Below are positions 25,462 to 33,787 of a stretch of DNA of 64,000 nt, one piece after another. The first letter of the stretch is position 1, and every line of letters starts with the position of its first letter. Position numbers and translations under genes: made by a program. A model generated the notes under the pieces. The model did not search any database, was not told the origin of the DNA, and was given only the letters and a program-made list of their open reading frames with translations. This stretch comes from Brassicibacter mesophilus (lineage in GTDB: Bacteria; Bacillota; Clostridia; Tissierellales; Proteiniboraceae), in assembly GCF_050433385.1 (NCBI RefSeq), contig NZ_JBNPXI010000005.1, positions 124,001 through 188,000 of the forward strand. The letters are read 5' to 3'.

Positions 25462-26820
25462 CTAAGCTTGTGTTTCCCTATGTTTCATTTCTAGGTGTCT
25501 TAGTTCATATAGAAGAAATAGTCCTGTTATTATTGATGAAATCACATCCGCTGTTGGGCCAGCCATCCATACACCATTTAATCCAAAGAACCTTGGAAGA
25601 ATTAATATGGCAGGAATTAAAACTAATACCTGTCTTGATAAACTTAGAAACATTGCATGCTTCGGCTTTCCAACAGCTTGGAAATAGTTAGAGCTTACTA
25701 TTTGAAAACCAATGATAGGAAGCATAACTAAGAAAATTCGCATACCATTAGCCCCTAGTTCTATCAGTTCTTTGTCTTTTCTATTGAACAAGCTAACAAG
25801 CTGTTCTGGGAATATTCTTGTAAATACAAAACCAATTAGTACTATTGTTGTAGCAGCCAATATAGCAAGCTTTAGAGCTTTCTTCACTCTATCATACTTT
25901 TTAGCTCCGTAGTTATATCCAATGATTGGCTGAGCTCCTTGATTTATACCAAATAAAGGCATAAGGATCATCATAGTAACGCTATTGATTATTCCATAAG
26001 CGGATATTGCTAAGTCTCCTCCATATGTAAGAAGACTGTTATTTATTAATGCAGTTATACCACTAGCAGCAACTTGCATCGCAAATGGTGCAGAACCAAT
26101 TGCTAATATCTTACCTACTATCTGAGGCTGTAACTTAATGTTCTTCTTATGAATCTTAAGAGAGCTTTTGCCACCAAAGAAATAATGTAAGACCCAAACA
26201 GCTGATACTGCCTGTGATATTATTGTAGCAGTAGCTGCCCCTTTAATTCCCATTTTAAATACAATAATAAATATTGGGTCTAATATTGTATTAAGTATTG
26301 CACCTATTAACATTGTAGTCATAGCAATCTTAGGATTACCTTCAGCGCGAATAAAGTTGTTCATACCAAACCCTACTGCTTGAAAAACAGCACCAAATAG
26401 AATAATACTTAAGTATTGTCTTGAATAAGGTAATACATTAGGACTTGCACCAAAAACCTTAAGTAGTGGATTTAAGAAGATCAAGCCTAATACAGAAATA
26501 ACTAATGAAATGATAATAAGCAATACCATACCATTAGCCAATATGACTTCTGCTTCATCCTTATTACCTTCACCTAAACGTATAGATATTAAGGATGTTG
26601 CTCCTATACCAACAAGCATTGAAAAAGCCATTAAAATGATCATAATAGGGAAAGAAACAGTTATTCCTGCTATCCCTAAAGAATCAACAAAGTTGCCTAT
26701 AAATATTCTATCTACAATGTTATAGAGTGCGTTTACTATCATACCTACTATAGCAGGTATAGAGAATTTAAGTAGTAGTTTACCGACTCTTTCTTCACCT
26801 AATAATTTTGAACGATCCAT
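25462..26820 (-). CDS. MATE-family multidrug efflux transporter
   Basis: This 452-residue membrane protein has 12 predicted segments and the MATE/MepA-like start KLLLKFSIPAIVGMIVNALYNIVDRIFIG, with the repeat of that fold in the second half (GINQGAQPIIGYNYGA). It exports drugs or other cationic compounds using Na+ or H+. AGGAGGG precedes the start. It follows a MarR-family gene by nine bases on the same strand, as in mepRA, and should be derepressed by its ligand. Confidence 0.92.
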   Translation of the reverse strand: MDRSKLLGEERVGKLLLKFSIPAIVGMIVNALYNIVDRIFIGNFVDSLGIAGITVSFPIMIILMAFSMLVGIGATSLISIRLGEGNKDEAEVILANGMVLLIIISLVISVLGLIFLNPLLKVFGASPNVLPYSRQYLSIILFGAVFQAVGFGMNNFIRAEGNPKIAMTTMLIGAILNTILDPIFIIVFKMGIKGAATATIISQAVSAVWVLHYFFGGKSSLKIHKKNIKLQPQIVGKILAIGSAPFAMQVAASGITALINNSLLTYGGDLAISAYGIINSVTMMILMPLFGINQGAQPIIGYNYGAKKYDRVKKALKLAILAATTIVLIGFVFTRIFPEQLVSLFNRKDKELIELGANGMRIFLVMLPIIGFQIVSSNYFQAVGKPKHAMFLSLSRQVLVLIPAILILPRFFGLNGVWMAGPTADVISSIITGLFLLYELRHLEMKHRETQA

Positions 26821-26829
26821 ATTTCCCTC

Positions 26830-27273
26830 CTATATCTTCTTCATAGTATTTACTACTTGCTTTAAACTATAAGCAAAATCTTCAATCTCTTTTTCAGATA
26901 ATTTATCAAAAAGATTTATTAAGTTTTGTTCGAATTCTAGATTCCTTAACTTCAAGTATTCCTTACCCTGTGATGTTAAATGCAATAAAGTTTTTCTTCT
27001 GTCACTAGGATCAATTTCCCTTTCTACTAGATTCATTTTCTCTAAGGAATCTATCAATGTTGTCAGGCTTCCTTTGCGCAAATCTAGATATTTACCTAGT
27101 TTAGATGGTGTTATCTTGTTATGGCGGCCAATTAGCATTATTGCTTTATTCTGGTTTTTATTACACTTGTTATCTTCATTATGCTTATGAAAAACAGGAC
27201 CAAGCTTTTGATGAAATAAGGGAAAGAATTCAAAAAAAAGATTGTTTATTTGCTTTAGATTTTGTTCTTTCAA
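26830..27273 (-). CDS. MarR-family repressor of the MATE pump
   Basis: This 147-residue regulator has a winged helix-turn-helix (ITPSKLGKYLDLRKGSLTTLIDSLEKMNLVEREIDPSDRRKTLLHLTSQG), with the DxRxxxLxLT wing of MarR proteins. The start is a TTG with AGGTGA upstream; no in-frame ATG lies near a ribosome site. Two copies of TTAGAATTCTWA lie just upstream and are likely its operator, so it probably represses itself and the downstream MATE gene. Confidence 0.88.
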   Translation of the reverse strand: MKEQNLKQINNLFFEFFPLFHQKLGPVFHKHNEDNKCNKNQNKAIMLIGRHNKITPSKLGKYLDLRKGSLTTLIDSLEKMNLVEREIDPSDRRKTLLHLTSQGKEYLKLRNLEFEQNLINLFDKLSEKEIEDFAYSLKQVVNTMKKI

Positions 27274-27293
27274 AAAGATTCACCTACTTATAA

Positions 27294-27336
27294 AAAAATA
27301 GTTAGAATTCTTACTATTAGAATTCTAACTATTTTT
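27294..27336 (-). promoter_or_regulatory. Twin palindromic boxes upstream of marR (candidate MarR operator)
   Basis: TTAGAATTCTTA (27302-27313) and TTAGAATTCTAA (27317-27328) are two near-identical palindromes 15 bp apart. Together they form an 18-bp perfect stem (27294-27311 with 27319-27336). They end about 20 bases before the marR start codon. Twin half-palindromes over the leader are typical of MarR autoregulation; the same DNA could also act as an RNA hairpin. Confidence 0.55.
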
Positions 27337-27720
27337 AAGGATAAAGTCAATAGCTTATAATAATATTACAAAAAAGTTAAAGAAGTATTTTGATTCTTTA
27401 ACTTTTAATTTATTAAAAATATCTTATTAAGAAAAATAAAGGGTTTAAAATTAACAGGATTATATTATATAGTGAAAAAGAGATATATATACATAATTAA
27501 CAATATTATTAGCAAATGTTATAATTATGGTAAAATCAATAAAAAAATAACAAGCTAAAAATGAGCAAAGGCAGTAAATGGTCATCCTAACCATTTACAT
27601 GGATCCTCAAAATGGTAAATATTATTGGAAAATTTATACATCATTTATGGGAAGTTATAATAGTGATCATATCTGGAAAGATGGTATTTATAAATTCATC
27701 GAATATTAGGAGGTGGAGAA
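27337..27720. other. Intergenic region upstream of the orphan surface-protein gene
   Basis: No convincing gene is visible here. The region is very A/T-rich and includes an 8-bp hairpin, GTAAATGG/CCATTTAC (27574-27581 with 27591-27598), which may be a leader structure for the gene at 27721. The minus-strand promoter of marR should lie at its left end, but no clear -35/-10 pair stands out. Confidence 0.35.
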
Positions 27721-28524
27721 GTGAAGAAATCAAGTGTTTTTTTGAGTATATTATTAGTTTTATTCTTTTGTTTCAATACATATGGACAATCTCAATACAA
27801 TGTTCCCGAAGAAGTTTTAGATGCTGCAGAAAAGGGAATTGAGTTTGCTAAAACAAGAATATCAAGTAATCCAGAAGCTTGGGGGTTTGACAATATAGAA
27901 GAAGTCAATAACTTAACTTTAGGAGAAGCAATGAAAGTTTATTATGTAGATTTAGAAAAACTAATGAAATCAAAAAATGAAGATTTACTAACATTGACTA
28001 ATGAACCTAATGTATGGGAATTTACTACTTATTCTAATTATACACCCAAAATATTGTTGACTATTGGCTATGAAGATGGTGAATATCGTGTAACATGTTT
28101 TGGTGGTGATTGTAGTGATTTACATACTACCTTAAGTGCAGCGGAAGAGTTTAAAAAGCTAAAAGAAAATACTAATCCTTCCGTATTGGTAAAAGCAGGT
28201 TTTGATTCGTATATTATAACTACAATTAATAATGATGAGTTTTGTTTTGAAGTAGAGGAAAACGATAATTCAAGAAGTGCTAATAATAGCTCTAATAATC
28301 CTAAAAGTTCAAAACAAGTTATAGATTTTCTGAAATATAAGCAAGCAAATGGTTCAGGAGGCAATGCTTATGGAAGTGGTTTTAGCACATCACAATATAA
28401 AATGGAAAGAAATAATTCATATATAACTATAGTGTTTTGTATCATATGTACATTTATAGTGATAATAGGTGGTTATAGTCTTGTCAAGAAGTACAAATCA
28501 TCAAGAAAAAGAGTCAAGGATTAA
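27721..28524 (+). CDS. Secreted, C-terminally membrane-anchored protein of unknown function
   Basis: I do not recognise this 267-residue protein. It has a signal peptide (MKKSS, hydrophobic 6-20, cleavage near TYGQS), an extracellular domain of about 200 residues, a low-complexity Ser/Asn/Gly linker (about 180-220), and a C-terminal membrane segment (about 236-256) followed by a basic tail. One Cys pair (CFGGDC) lies in the ectodomain. The start is GTG with AGGAGGTGG upstream. The gene stands alone, and a structured RNA with a terminator begins six bases after its stop. Confidence 0.75.
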   Translation: MKKSSVFLSILLVLFFCFNTYGQSQYNVPEEVLDAAEKGIEFAKTRISSNPEAWGFDNIEEVNNLTLGEAMKVYYVDLEKLMKSKNEDLLTLTNEPNVWEFTTYSNYTPKILLTIGYEDGEYRVTCFGGDCSDLHTTLSAAEEFKKLKENTNPSVLVKAGFDSYIITTINNDEFCFEVEENDNSRSANNSSNNPKSSKQVIDFLKYKQANGSGGNAYGSGFSTSQYKMERNNSYITIVFCIICTFIVIIGGYSLVKKYKSSRKRVKD

Positions 28525-28529
28525 CTAAG

Positions 28530-28698
28530 ACTAAAATTCAGGTGGAGTTTATAACTCCATCTGCTATCTGAATGCTAAGGCGTGTTATCTAGGAGCTATG
28601 CAATTTCTTACTCCCACCTGTAGAGGAGGGATTATTGAAATTGTAAGCTATCAGATAAAGCAAGGGAATGAAGCTATTACTTCCACCCTTGCTTTTTT
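28530..28698 (+). ncRNA. Structured RNA, copy A, with intrinsic terminator
   Basis: Three hairpins follow each other. (I) CAGGTGGAGTT/AACTCCATCTG inside ATTCAG/CTGAAT (28536-28573). (II) A long irregular stem 28585-28658 with helices TTATCT/AGATAA, AGCT/AGCT, CAATTTC/GAAATTG and TCCC-CCT/AGG-GGGA. (III) GCAAGGG/CCCTTGC with a T6 run (28660-28698), a terminator. A second copy occurs on the minus strand at 46843-46956; 22 of 24 bases match between 28582-28605 and the complement of 46884-46907. Hairpin I shows compensatory changes and keeps a G-U pair on this strand. It could be a 3'UTR of the upstream gene or a separate RNA. I know no family name for it. Confidence 0.6.
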
Positions 28699-28748
28699 AT
28701 ATAGATAATCAATTTCAATTTTCGATGTTGATTATCTATATGTTTTTC
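28699..28748 (+). terminator. Second terminator-like hairpin downstream of RNA copy A
   Basis: ATATAGATAATCAA (28699-28712) pairs with TTGATTATCTATAT (28728-28741) and is followed by GTTTTTCTT. It may be a backup terminator on the plus strand. It does not provide a T run for tyrS on the minus strand. Confidence 0.5.
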
Positions 28749-28796
28749 TTAAAATAATTATATGCTACTTTTTTCAAAATATCTAGTTAACCTTAT

Positions 28797-30023
28797 CTAT
28801 ACTAACTTCACTAGATGATAAACTTTTTTACCTTTTTTTATGATTAGCTGATTATTATCAAAATCATTCAAAGTGATAACTGCACTTGGGTCTTCAACAC
28901 GGTTATTTTGAACATGCACTCCACCTTGGGTGATAAGTCTTCTAGCTTCTCCGTTTGACTTTGTAAGCCCAACTTCAGTTAAAAGATTTAAGATGCCTAT
29001 TCCTTCTGCAAATTTAGCTTTTGCTAATTCAGTTGTAGGCATAGAGTCTAGATCACCACCATTACCAAAGAGTGCTTGTGAAGCCTCTTCTGCTTTTTTA
29101 GCTTCTTCTTCACCATGGATAAGCTTAGTTACTTCAAAAGCTAATACTTTTTTAGCTTCATTGATTTCAGCTCCTTCAAGAGCAGAAAGCCTTCTAACCT
29201 CATCCATTGGTATGAATGTCAGTAATCTTAAGCATTTATCAACATCAGCATCATCAACGTTTCTCCAGTATTGATAGAACTCATAAGGTGAAGTTTTCTC
29301 AGGATCTAACCATAATGCTCCTTTAGCAGTTTTACCCATTTTATTGCCTTCACTATTTGTAAGAAGAGTACATGTCATAGCATATGATTGCTTTCCTGCT
29401 TTTCTTCTTACTAGTTCCATTCCTGCAATCATGTTAGACCACTGGTCATTTCCGCCTAATTGCATTGTACATCCGTATTTTTCATTTAGCACGAAAAAGT
29501 CATATCCTTGCATTAACATGTAGTTAAATTCTAAGAAAGATAGTCCTTTTTCTAATCTTTGCTTAAAGCATTCTGCAGTTAACATTCTGTTTACTGAGAA
29601 ATGACTTCCTACTTCTCTTAAAAAGTCTACATAGTTTAAATCCAACAGCCAATCCGCATTGTTTACTAATAATGCTTTATCGTCACTAAAATCAATTAAT
29701 TTTTCTAACTGTTTTTTAATACAGCTTACATTATGTTCTATATCTTCTGTTGTGAGCATTTGTCTCATATCAGTTCTTCCTGATGGATCACCAATCATTG
29801 CAGTTCCTCCACCAACTAAAGCGATAGGTCTATGACCACCTCTTTGCATATGAGACATAAACATCATAGCAATAAAATGCCCTACATGTAAGCTATCTGC
29901 AGTAGGGTCGAAGCCTATATAGAACGTAACAGGTTCTTTACCTAAAAGCTCTCTGATTTCTTCTTCATGAGTCATTTGCGCAATATATCCTCTTTCTTGT
30001 AATACATCAAATACATTTGTCAT
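28797..30023 (-). CDS. tyrS: Tyrosyl-tRNA synthetase
   Basis: This 408-residue class I synthetase charges tRNA-Tyr. It has the N-terminal Rossmann region (YIGFDPTADSLHVGH, a HIGH-type motif), GDPSGRTDMR, QGYDFFVLNEKYG with the Tyr-binding Gln/Asp, the KMSKS loop as KMGKT, and a C-terminal S4 RNA-binding domain (about 345-408). It is preceded on the minus strand by a T-box leader, so expression rises when tRNA-Tyr is uncharged. AGGAGG supports the ATG. Confidence 0.96.
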   Translation of the reverse strand: MTNVFDVLQERGYIAQMTHEEEIRELLGKEPVTFYIGFDPTADSLHVGHFIAMMFMSHMQRGGHRPIALVGGGTAMIGDPSGRTDMRQMLTTEDIEHNVSCIKKQLEKLIDFSDDKALLVNNADWLLDLNYVDFLREVGSHFSVNRMLTAECFKQRLEKGLSFLEFNYMLMQGYDFFVLNEKYGCTMQLGGNDQWSNMIAGMELVRRKAGKQSYAMTCTLLTNSEGNKMGKTAKGALWLDPEKTSPYEFYQYWRNVDDADVDKCLRLLTFIPMDEVRRLSALEGAEINEAKKVLAFEVTKLIHGEEEAKKAEEASQALFGNGGDLDSMPTTELAKAKFAEGIGILNLLTEVGLTKSNGEARRLITQGGVHVQNNRVEDPSAVITLNDFDNNQLIIKKGKKVYHLVKLV

Positions 30024-30089
30024 AATAATACCTCCTAATATTTATATTACTTTTCATTTATTTAGTTCAATAATAAACGCGCTTTTAAA

Positions 30090-30329
30090 TAAAAAAAGGG
30101 CCTATCATCCTTGTAAGGACGAGAAGACCCGTGGTACCACCTTAATTCGCATCTAACAGATGCCTTTAATTCACGTAACGTGTGATATACGCAATGTTTT
30201 ACATCGAAACTCCAGAGTGTAATTCGTAGCTTTAAGTACTGTAAGCTTTTCACCAACCAGCTTACTCTCTATATTGTAACCATAAAGCACTACTAATTCC
30301 TTCATAGTCTTTACTATTTGTATGATTTG
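30090..30329 (-). ncRNA. T-box leader of tyrS (Tyr specifier)
   Basis: Read on the minus strand, the leader contains the stem I GGTGAAA-type loop (near 30250), a specifier region with TAC at 30221-30219 followed by TCTGGAGT, and the T-box sequence AAGGTGGTACCACGG near 30142-30128. The TGGT that contacts the tRNA acceptor end lies at 30139-30136. A terminator follows (30130-30091, GGGTC/GGCCC and GTCCTT/AAGGAT stems, then T7). TAC specifies tyrosine, matching the downstream tyrS. Confidence 0.95.
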
Positions 30330-30335
30330 ACATAC

Positions 30336-30365
30336 ATATTATTATATGTAATCATCACTTGTCAA
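30336..30365 (-). promoter_or_regulatory. Sigma-A promoter of the tyrS T-box transcript
   Basis: On the minus strand TTGACA (30365-30360) and TAATAT (30341-30336) are 18 bases apart, placing the start near 30329, just ahead of T-box stem I. Confidence 0.65.
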
Positions 30366-30397
30366 GTGTTTTTATGGCTAAATAGGCTTCAAATTTT

Positions 30398-30772
30398 CTA
30401 ATTAAAACTTATTTCCTGTTTGTTTTCCCATAATCCATGTATGTTACAGTATACAAGAGCATATATGAAACCAGGCTTATCTAAAATCACATTTGTTAAG
30501 CCTACAGGCTCAGTGAATACTCCATTTTCTCCATGGGAAGAAAAGTCAAAGGATGCTATTTCAACAGGAAATTTACTATTTTCGCTGAAGGAGAATACTT
30601 TTAGCCATTTGATATGGTGCTCGAGAGTGTTTGGATGCTTTATCTCATCGCCAACAGATATTTTTATTTCGAACTCTTCTCCAGACTTTATTTTTTTGGG
30701 AAGATGGATTATAGGGACATGTTTTTCACCTTTCCAATCACCTGTTTGTAAAAGTTGACCTAAACTTTGCAT
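30398..30772 (-). CDS. Superoxide reductase, neelaredoxin-type (copy 1)
   Basis: This 124-residue one-iron superoxide reductase reduces superoxide to peroxide without making oxygen. The iron ligands line up with those of Pyrococcus SOR: E16, H18, H46, H52, C109 and H112 (GEKH, KHPNTLEHH, CNIHGLW). The desulforedoxin-like N-terminal Cys4 domain of two-iron enzymes is absent. A paralogue lies at 31666 on the same strand, with deoD between them. The electron donor (rubredoxin) is not in the window. Confidence 0.93.
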   Translation of the reverse strand: MQSLGQLLQTGDWKGEKHVPIIHLPKKIKSGEEFEIKISVGDEIKHPNTLEHHIKWLKVFSFSENSKFPVEIASFDFSSHGENGVFTEPVGLTNVILDKPGFIYALVYCNIHGLWENKQEISFN

Positions 30773-30905
30773 AGTTTAACCTCCTATAAGTAATAATTTA
30801 AATATAGTATTTCCTATAATATGCTAAAAGATTATTGTGTTTTATTGATTTCAAAAATATACTAATGATATACTTTTGATACAAAGAAATTGAAGGAGGA
30901 CTAAG

Positions 30906-31610
30906 ATGAGTATACATATAGGTGCAAAAAAAGGAGAAATAGCAGATAAGGTACTGTTACCTGGTGATCCACTTAGAGCAAAGTATATAGCAGAGAATTT
31001 TTTAAAAAATGTTAATTGTTATAATGAAGTAAGAGGAATGTATGGATTTACAGGGGACTATAAAGATAAAAAAGTATCTGTACAAGGTACAGGAATGGGG
31101 ATACCTTCTATATCTATCTATATTAATGAACTGATTACAGAATACGATACGAAAAATCTGATAAGAATTGGAACTTGTGGCTCGATACAAGAGGATATAA
31201 AAATAAGAGATGTAGTATTAGCCATGAGTGCATCAACAAACTCAGGTGCAAATAGAATGAGATTCAATGGATTAAGTTATGCTCCAACAGCAAGCTTTGA
31301 ATTATTACATAAAGCATATAATACTTCTAAAAGCAGAGGAATAGATGTAAAGGTAGGTAATATACTAACTAGTGATTTATTCTATGAAGATGATGCAGAT
31401 TCATGGAAGATGTGGGCAAAATATAGAGCATTAGTTGTAGAAATGGAGACAGCAGAGTTATATACAGTAGCTGCAAAATACAATGTCAATGCATTAGCAA
31501 TACTAACGGTTAGTGATAATATAATCACTCATGAAAAAACTACTGCTCAGGAGCGTCAAGAAACCTTTAATCAGATGATAGAAATAGCTTTAGAATCGAT
31601 AGTAGAATAG
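30906..31610 (+). CDS. deoD: Purine-nucleoside phosphorylase DeoD
   Basis: This 234-residue hexameric-type phosphorylase has the N-terminal HIGAKKGEIADKVLLPGDPLRAKYIAE, GTGMGIPSISIYINEL, RIGTCGSIQ, VEMETAELY and TVSDN motifs of DeoD. It cleaves purine (deoxy)nucleosides with phosphate. It has its own GGAGG site and terminator and is flanked on both sides by superoxide reductase genes on the opposite strand; no functional link is obvious. Confidence 0.95.
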   Translation: MSIHIGAKKGEIADKVLLPGDPLRAKYIAENFLKNVNCYNEVRGMYGFTGDYKDKKVSVQGTGMGIPSISIYINELITEYDTKNLIRIGTCGSIQEDIKIRDVVLAMSASTNSGANRMRFNGLSYAPTASFELLHKAYNTSKSRGIDVKVGNILTSDLFYEDDADSWKMWAKYRALVVEMETAELYTVAAKYNVNALAILTVSDNIITHEKTTAQERQETFNQMIEIALESIVE

Positions 31611-31621
31611 TTTTAATAAAT

Positions 31622-31655
31622 AAAATGAGAATTCTTGTTCAAGAATTCTCATTTT
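31622..31655. terminator. Bidirectional terminator between deoD and the second superoxide reductase
   Basis: A perfect 15-bp stem AAAATGAGAATTCTT/AAGAATTCTCATTTT (31622-31636 with 31641-31655) closes GTTC between converging genes. Confidence 0.85.
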
Positions 31656-31665
31656 GTGAAATATG

Positions 31666-32040
31666 CTATTCAACGTCTATGTTCTTGTTTCCTTCCCATA
31701 GTCCATGAATGTTACAATAGCTTAAAGCATATATAGTTCCTGGTTTGTTTACTTTAATTTTTGTCACTGCAATAGGTTCATTTAATAATTCTGCTTCACC
31801 ATGAGCAGTAAAGTTATAGGTTCCTATTTCAACTGGGAATTTTGCATCTTGAGGATGGAAAAATACCTTTATCCATGATATATGATGCTCAAGTGTATTT
31901 GGATGCTTTATCTCTTCTCCAACTAAAACCTTAATTTCTACTTCTTCTCCTGCTTTCACCTTGTCAGGTGTATGAATTGCAGGAACATGTTTTTCACCTT
32001 TCCAATCTCCAGACTGTAAGAATTGTGCTAATGATTTCAT
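31666..32040 (-). CDS. Superoxide reductase, neelaredoxin-type (copy 2)
   Basis: This 124-residue paralogue of the protein at 30398 has all six iron ligands at the same positions (E16, H18, H46, H52, C109, H112) and the same GDWKGEKHVP start. The two copies look like an old duplication, since they differ at many surface positions. Its own GGAGG site precedes the ATG. Keeping two copies suggests different expression or redox partners. Confidence 0.93.
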   Translation of the reverse strand: MKSLAQFLQSGDWKGEKHVPAIHTPDKVKAGEEVEIKVLVGEEIKHPNTLEHHISWIKVFFHPQDAKFPVEIGTYNFTAHGEAELLNEPIAVTKIKVNKPGTIYALSYCNIHGLWEGNKNIDVE

Positions 32041-32186
32041 ATTTCTATTCCCTCCAATTATATTTTCTTAATATCTATATACCCAAACAAAATTAAATAA
32101 CACAAAAAGGAAAAATAAATTTTAGTAAAAGTGTTCACTTTTTGTTAGAATATATGTAAACATTGATACTAGGAGAGAGATAAAAC

Positions 32187-33323
32187 ATGTCTAAAATACA
32201 ACTAATAGCAACATCTACTTTTGGGTTAGAAGCAGTTGTGAAAAGAGAAGTACAGAATTTAGGATATACTGATATAATGGTTGAAAACGGAAAAGTAATA
32301 TTTTCATGTGATGAAAGCGCAATACCTAGAGCTAATATTTGGCTTAGAACAGCTGATAGAGTATTACTTAAGGTTGGAGAGTTTAAAGCGCTAACCTTTG
32401 AGGAGCTTTTTGAAAAAACAAAAGCATTGCCTTGGGATGAATGGATAACAGAGGATGGACAATTTACTGTGACCGGTAAGTCAGTTAACTCAAAACTATT
32501 TAGTATATCTGATTCTCAGGCAATCGTAAAAAAGGCTGTAGTTGAAAAACTTAAGCAAAAATATAATACAGAGTGGTTTAAGGAAACAGGTGCAAAATTT
32601 ACTATACAGGTTTCGTTATTAAAGGATATTGCTACATTAACTATAGATACAAGTGGAGAGGGACTACATAAAAGAGGCTATAGGGAAGAATCAGTGCAAG
32701 CACCTATAAAGGAAACTATGGCATCAGCTTTAATAAACTTAAGCTATTGGAATCCTGAAAGAACGCTATTAGATCCTTTTTGTGGATCTGGTACTATACC
32801 CATTGAAGCGGCTATGATTGGTAAGAACATAGCACCTGGTTTGCAACGAAGCTTTGTATCAGAAGAATGGCCTATAGTAAATAAAGAGTTATGGAAGGCT
32901 GCAAGAGTAGAAGCATTAAAGTCTATAAGACAAGATATAAAACTCAATATATTCGCATCTGATATAAGTGAAGAATCTATAGAAATAGCAAGAGAAAATG
33001 CATATAAGGCTGGAGTAGATGACTGTATAAGATTTTCTGTTAGAGATTTTAAGCGGGTAAACATGAGAAGTGACTATGGGGTCATAATATGTAATCCTCC
33101 TTATGGTGAGAGACTTGGAGAGAAGAAGCAGGTAGAAGAAATATATAAGAATATGGGAAAGGTATTTAGAAGTCTTGATACTTGGTCAACTTATGTAATC
33201 ACCTCATATCAGGATTTCGAAAAACTATATGGTAAAAAGGCTGACAAGAAAAGGAAACTTTTCAGCGGAAACATTAGAGTTGATTACTATCAATATTATG
33301 GACCTAGACCACCGAAAAAATAG
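32187..33323 (+). CDS. THUMP-domain 23S rRNA guanine-N2 methyltransferase (YpsC/RlmL-like)
   Basis: This 378-residue protein has an N-terminal ferredoxin-like/THUMP region (about 1-160), then a Rossmann methyltransferase domain with the SAM-binding DPFCGSGTIPIEAAMIG and catalytic NPPYGERLG motifs. This architecture is that of YpsC and the RlmL N-terminal half, which methylate N2 of a 23S rRNA guanine. GGAGAGAG precedes the ATG. The gene appears monocistronic. Confidence 0.9.
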   Translation: MSKIQLIATSTFGLEAVVKREVQNLGYTDIMVENGKVIFSCDESAIPRANIWLRTADRVLLKVGEFKALTFEELFEKTKALPWDEWITEDGQFTVTGKSVNSKLFSISDSQAIVKKAVVEKLKQKYNTEWFKETGAKFTIQVSLLKDIATLTIDTSGEGLHKRGYREESVQAPIKETMASALINLSYWNPERTLLDPFCGSGTIPIEAAMIGKNIAPGLQRSFVSEEWPIVNKELWKAARVEALKSIRQDIKLNIFASDISEESIEIARENAYKAGVDDCIRFSVRDFKRVNMRSDYGVIICNPPYGERLGEKKQVEEIYKNMGKVFRSLDTWSTYVITSYQDFEKLYGKKADKKRKLFSGNIRVDYYQYYGPRPPKK

Positions 33324-33398
33324 TACTTGGGATAAGCTGTTTTAAAATGTTATAATAGTGTATAATTTAAATAAGTCTATAAATAGGAGGGGTCTTGT

Positions 33399-33746
33399 AT
33401 GATAGTTTCCCATAAAAATGATGTTAAGGGAGTTAAGCTTGAGGGTCCACAAATTAAAGATGCAACTATGAAAGTACTTATCTCACCCAAAGAAGGTTGG
33501 GAAGGCCATGTAATGCGTCTATTTGAGTTAGAAGTAGATGGTCATACACCAAAGCATGTTCATCCATGGCCTCATATTAACTACATAGTTAGCGGAAAAG
33601 GTAGACTTCATTTAGATGGTAAAGATATTGAGGTAGAGGCAGGTTCTTTTGCATATGTACCTGCAGACAAACTACATCAATTTTCAAACATTGGAAATGA
33701 AGTGTTCGAGTTCATTTGCATTGTTCCAGAGGAAGGACATAAGTAA
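33399..33746 (+). CDS. Small single-domain cupin protein
   Basis: This 115-residue protein is one cupin domain. The metal motifs are present: HVHPWPHINYIVSGKGRLH (motif 1) and PADKLHQFSNIG (motif 2 His). It probably binds a metal and a small ligand. Substrate and pathway cannot be inferred from the neighbours. AGGAGGGG precedes the ATG, and a TATAAT box lies near 33349. Confidence 0.8.
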   Translation: MIVSHKNDVKGVKLEGPQIKDATMKVLISPKEGWEGHVMRLFELEVDGHTPKHVHPWPHINYIVSGKGRLHLDGKDIEVEAGSFAYVPADKLHQFSNIGNEVFEFICIVPEEGHK

Positions 33747-33775
33747 AAGCTAGGTGAGATCACCTAGCTTTAATT
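33746..33775. terminator. Bidirectional terminator between the cupin gene and hcp
   Basis: AAAGCTAGGTGA/TCACCTAGCTTT (33746-33757 with 33760-33771) followed by AATTTT lies between two converging genes and overlaps the end of the cupin gene. Confidence 0.8.
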
Positions 33776-33787
33776 TTATATTATTTA

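Noticed and set aside
27541..27600. Cyclic-di-GMP-type riboswitch suggested by GCAAAGGC and a hairpin.
   Set aside because: The other conserved blocks of that riboswitch are absent.
28530..28698. End of an IS200/IS605-type transposon.
   Set aside because: Hairpins near ends are typical of these elements, but there is no transposase or TnpB remnant, and the two copies show RNA-style covariation. It remains a possible origin.
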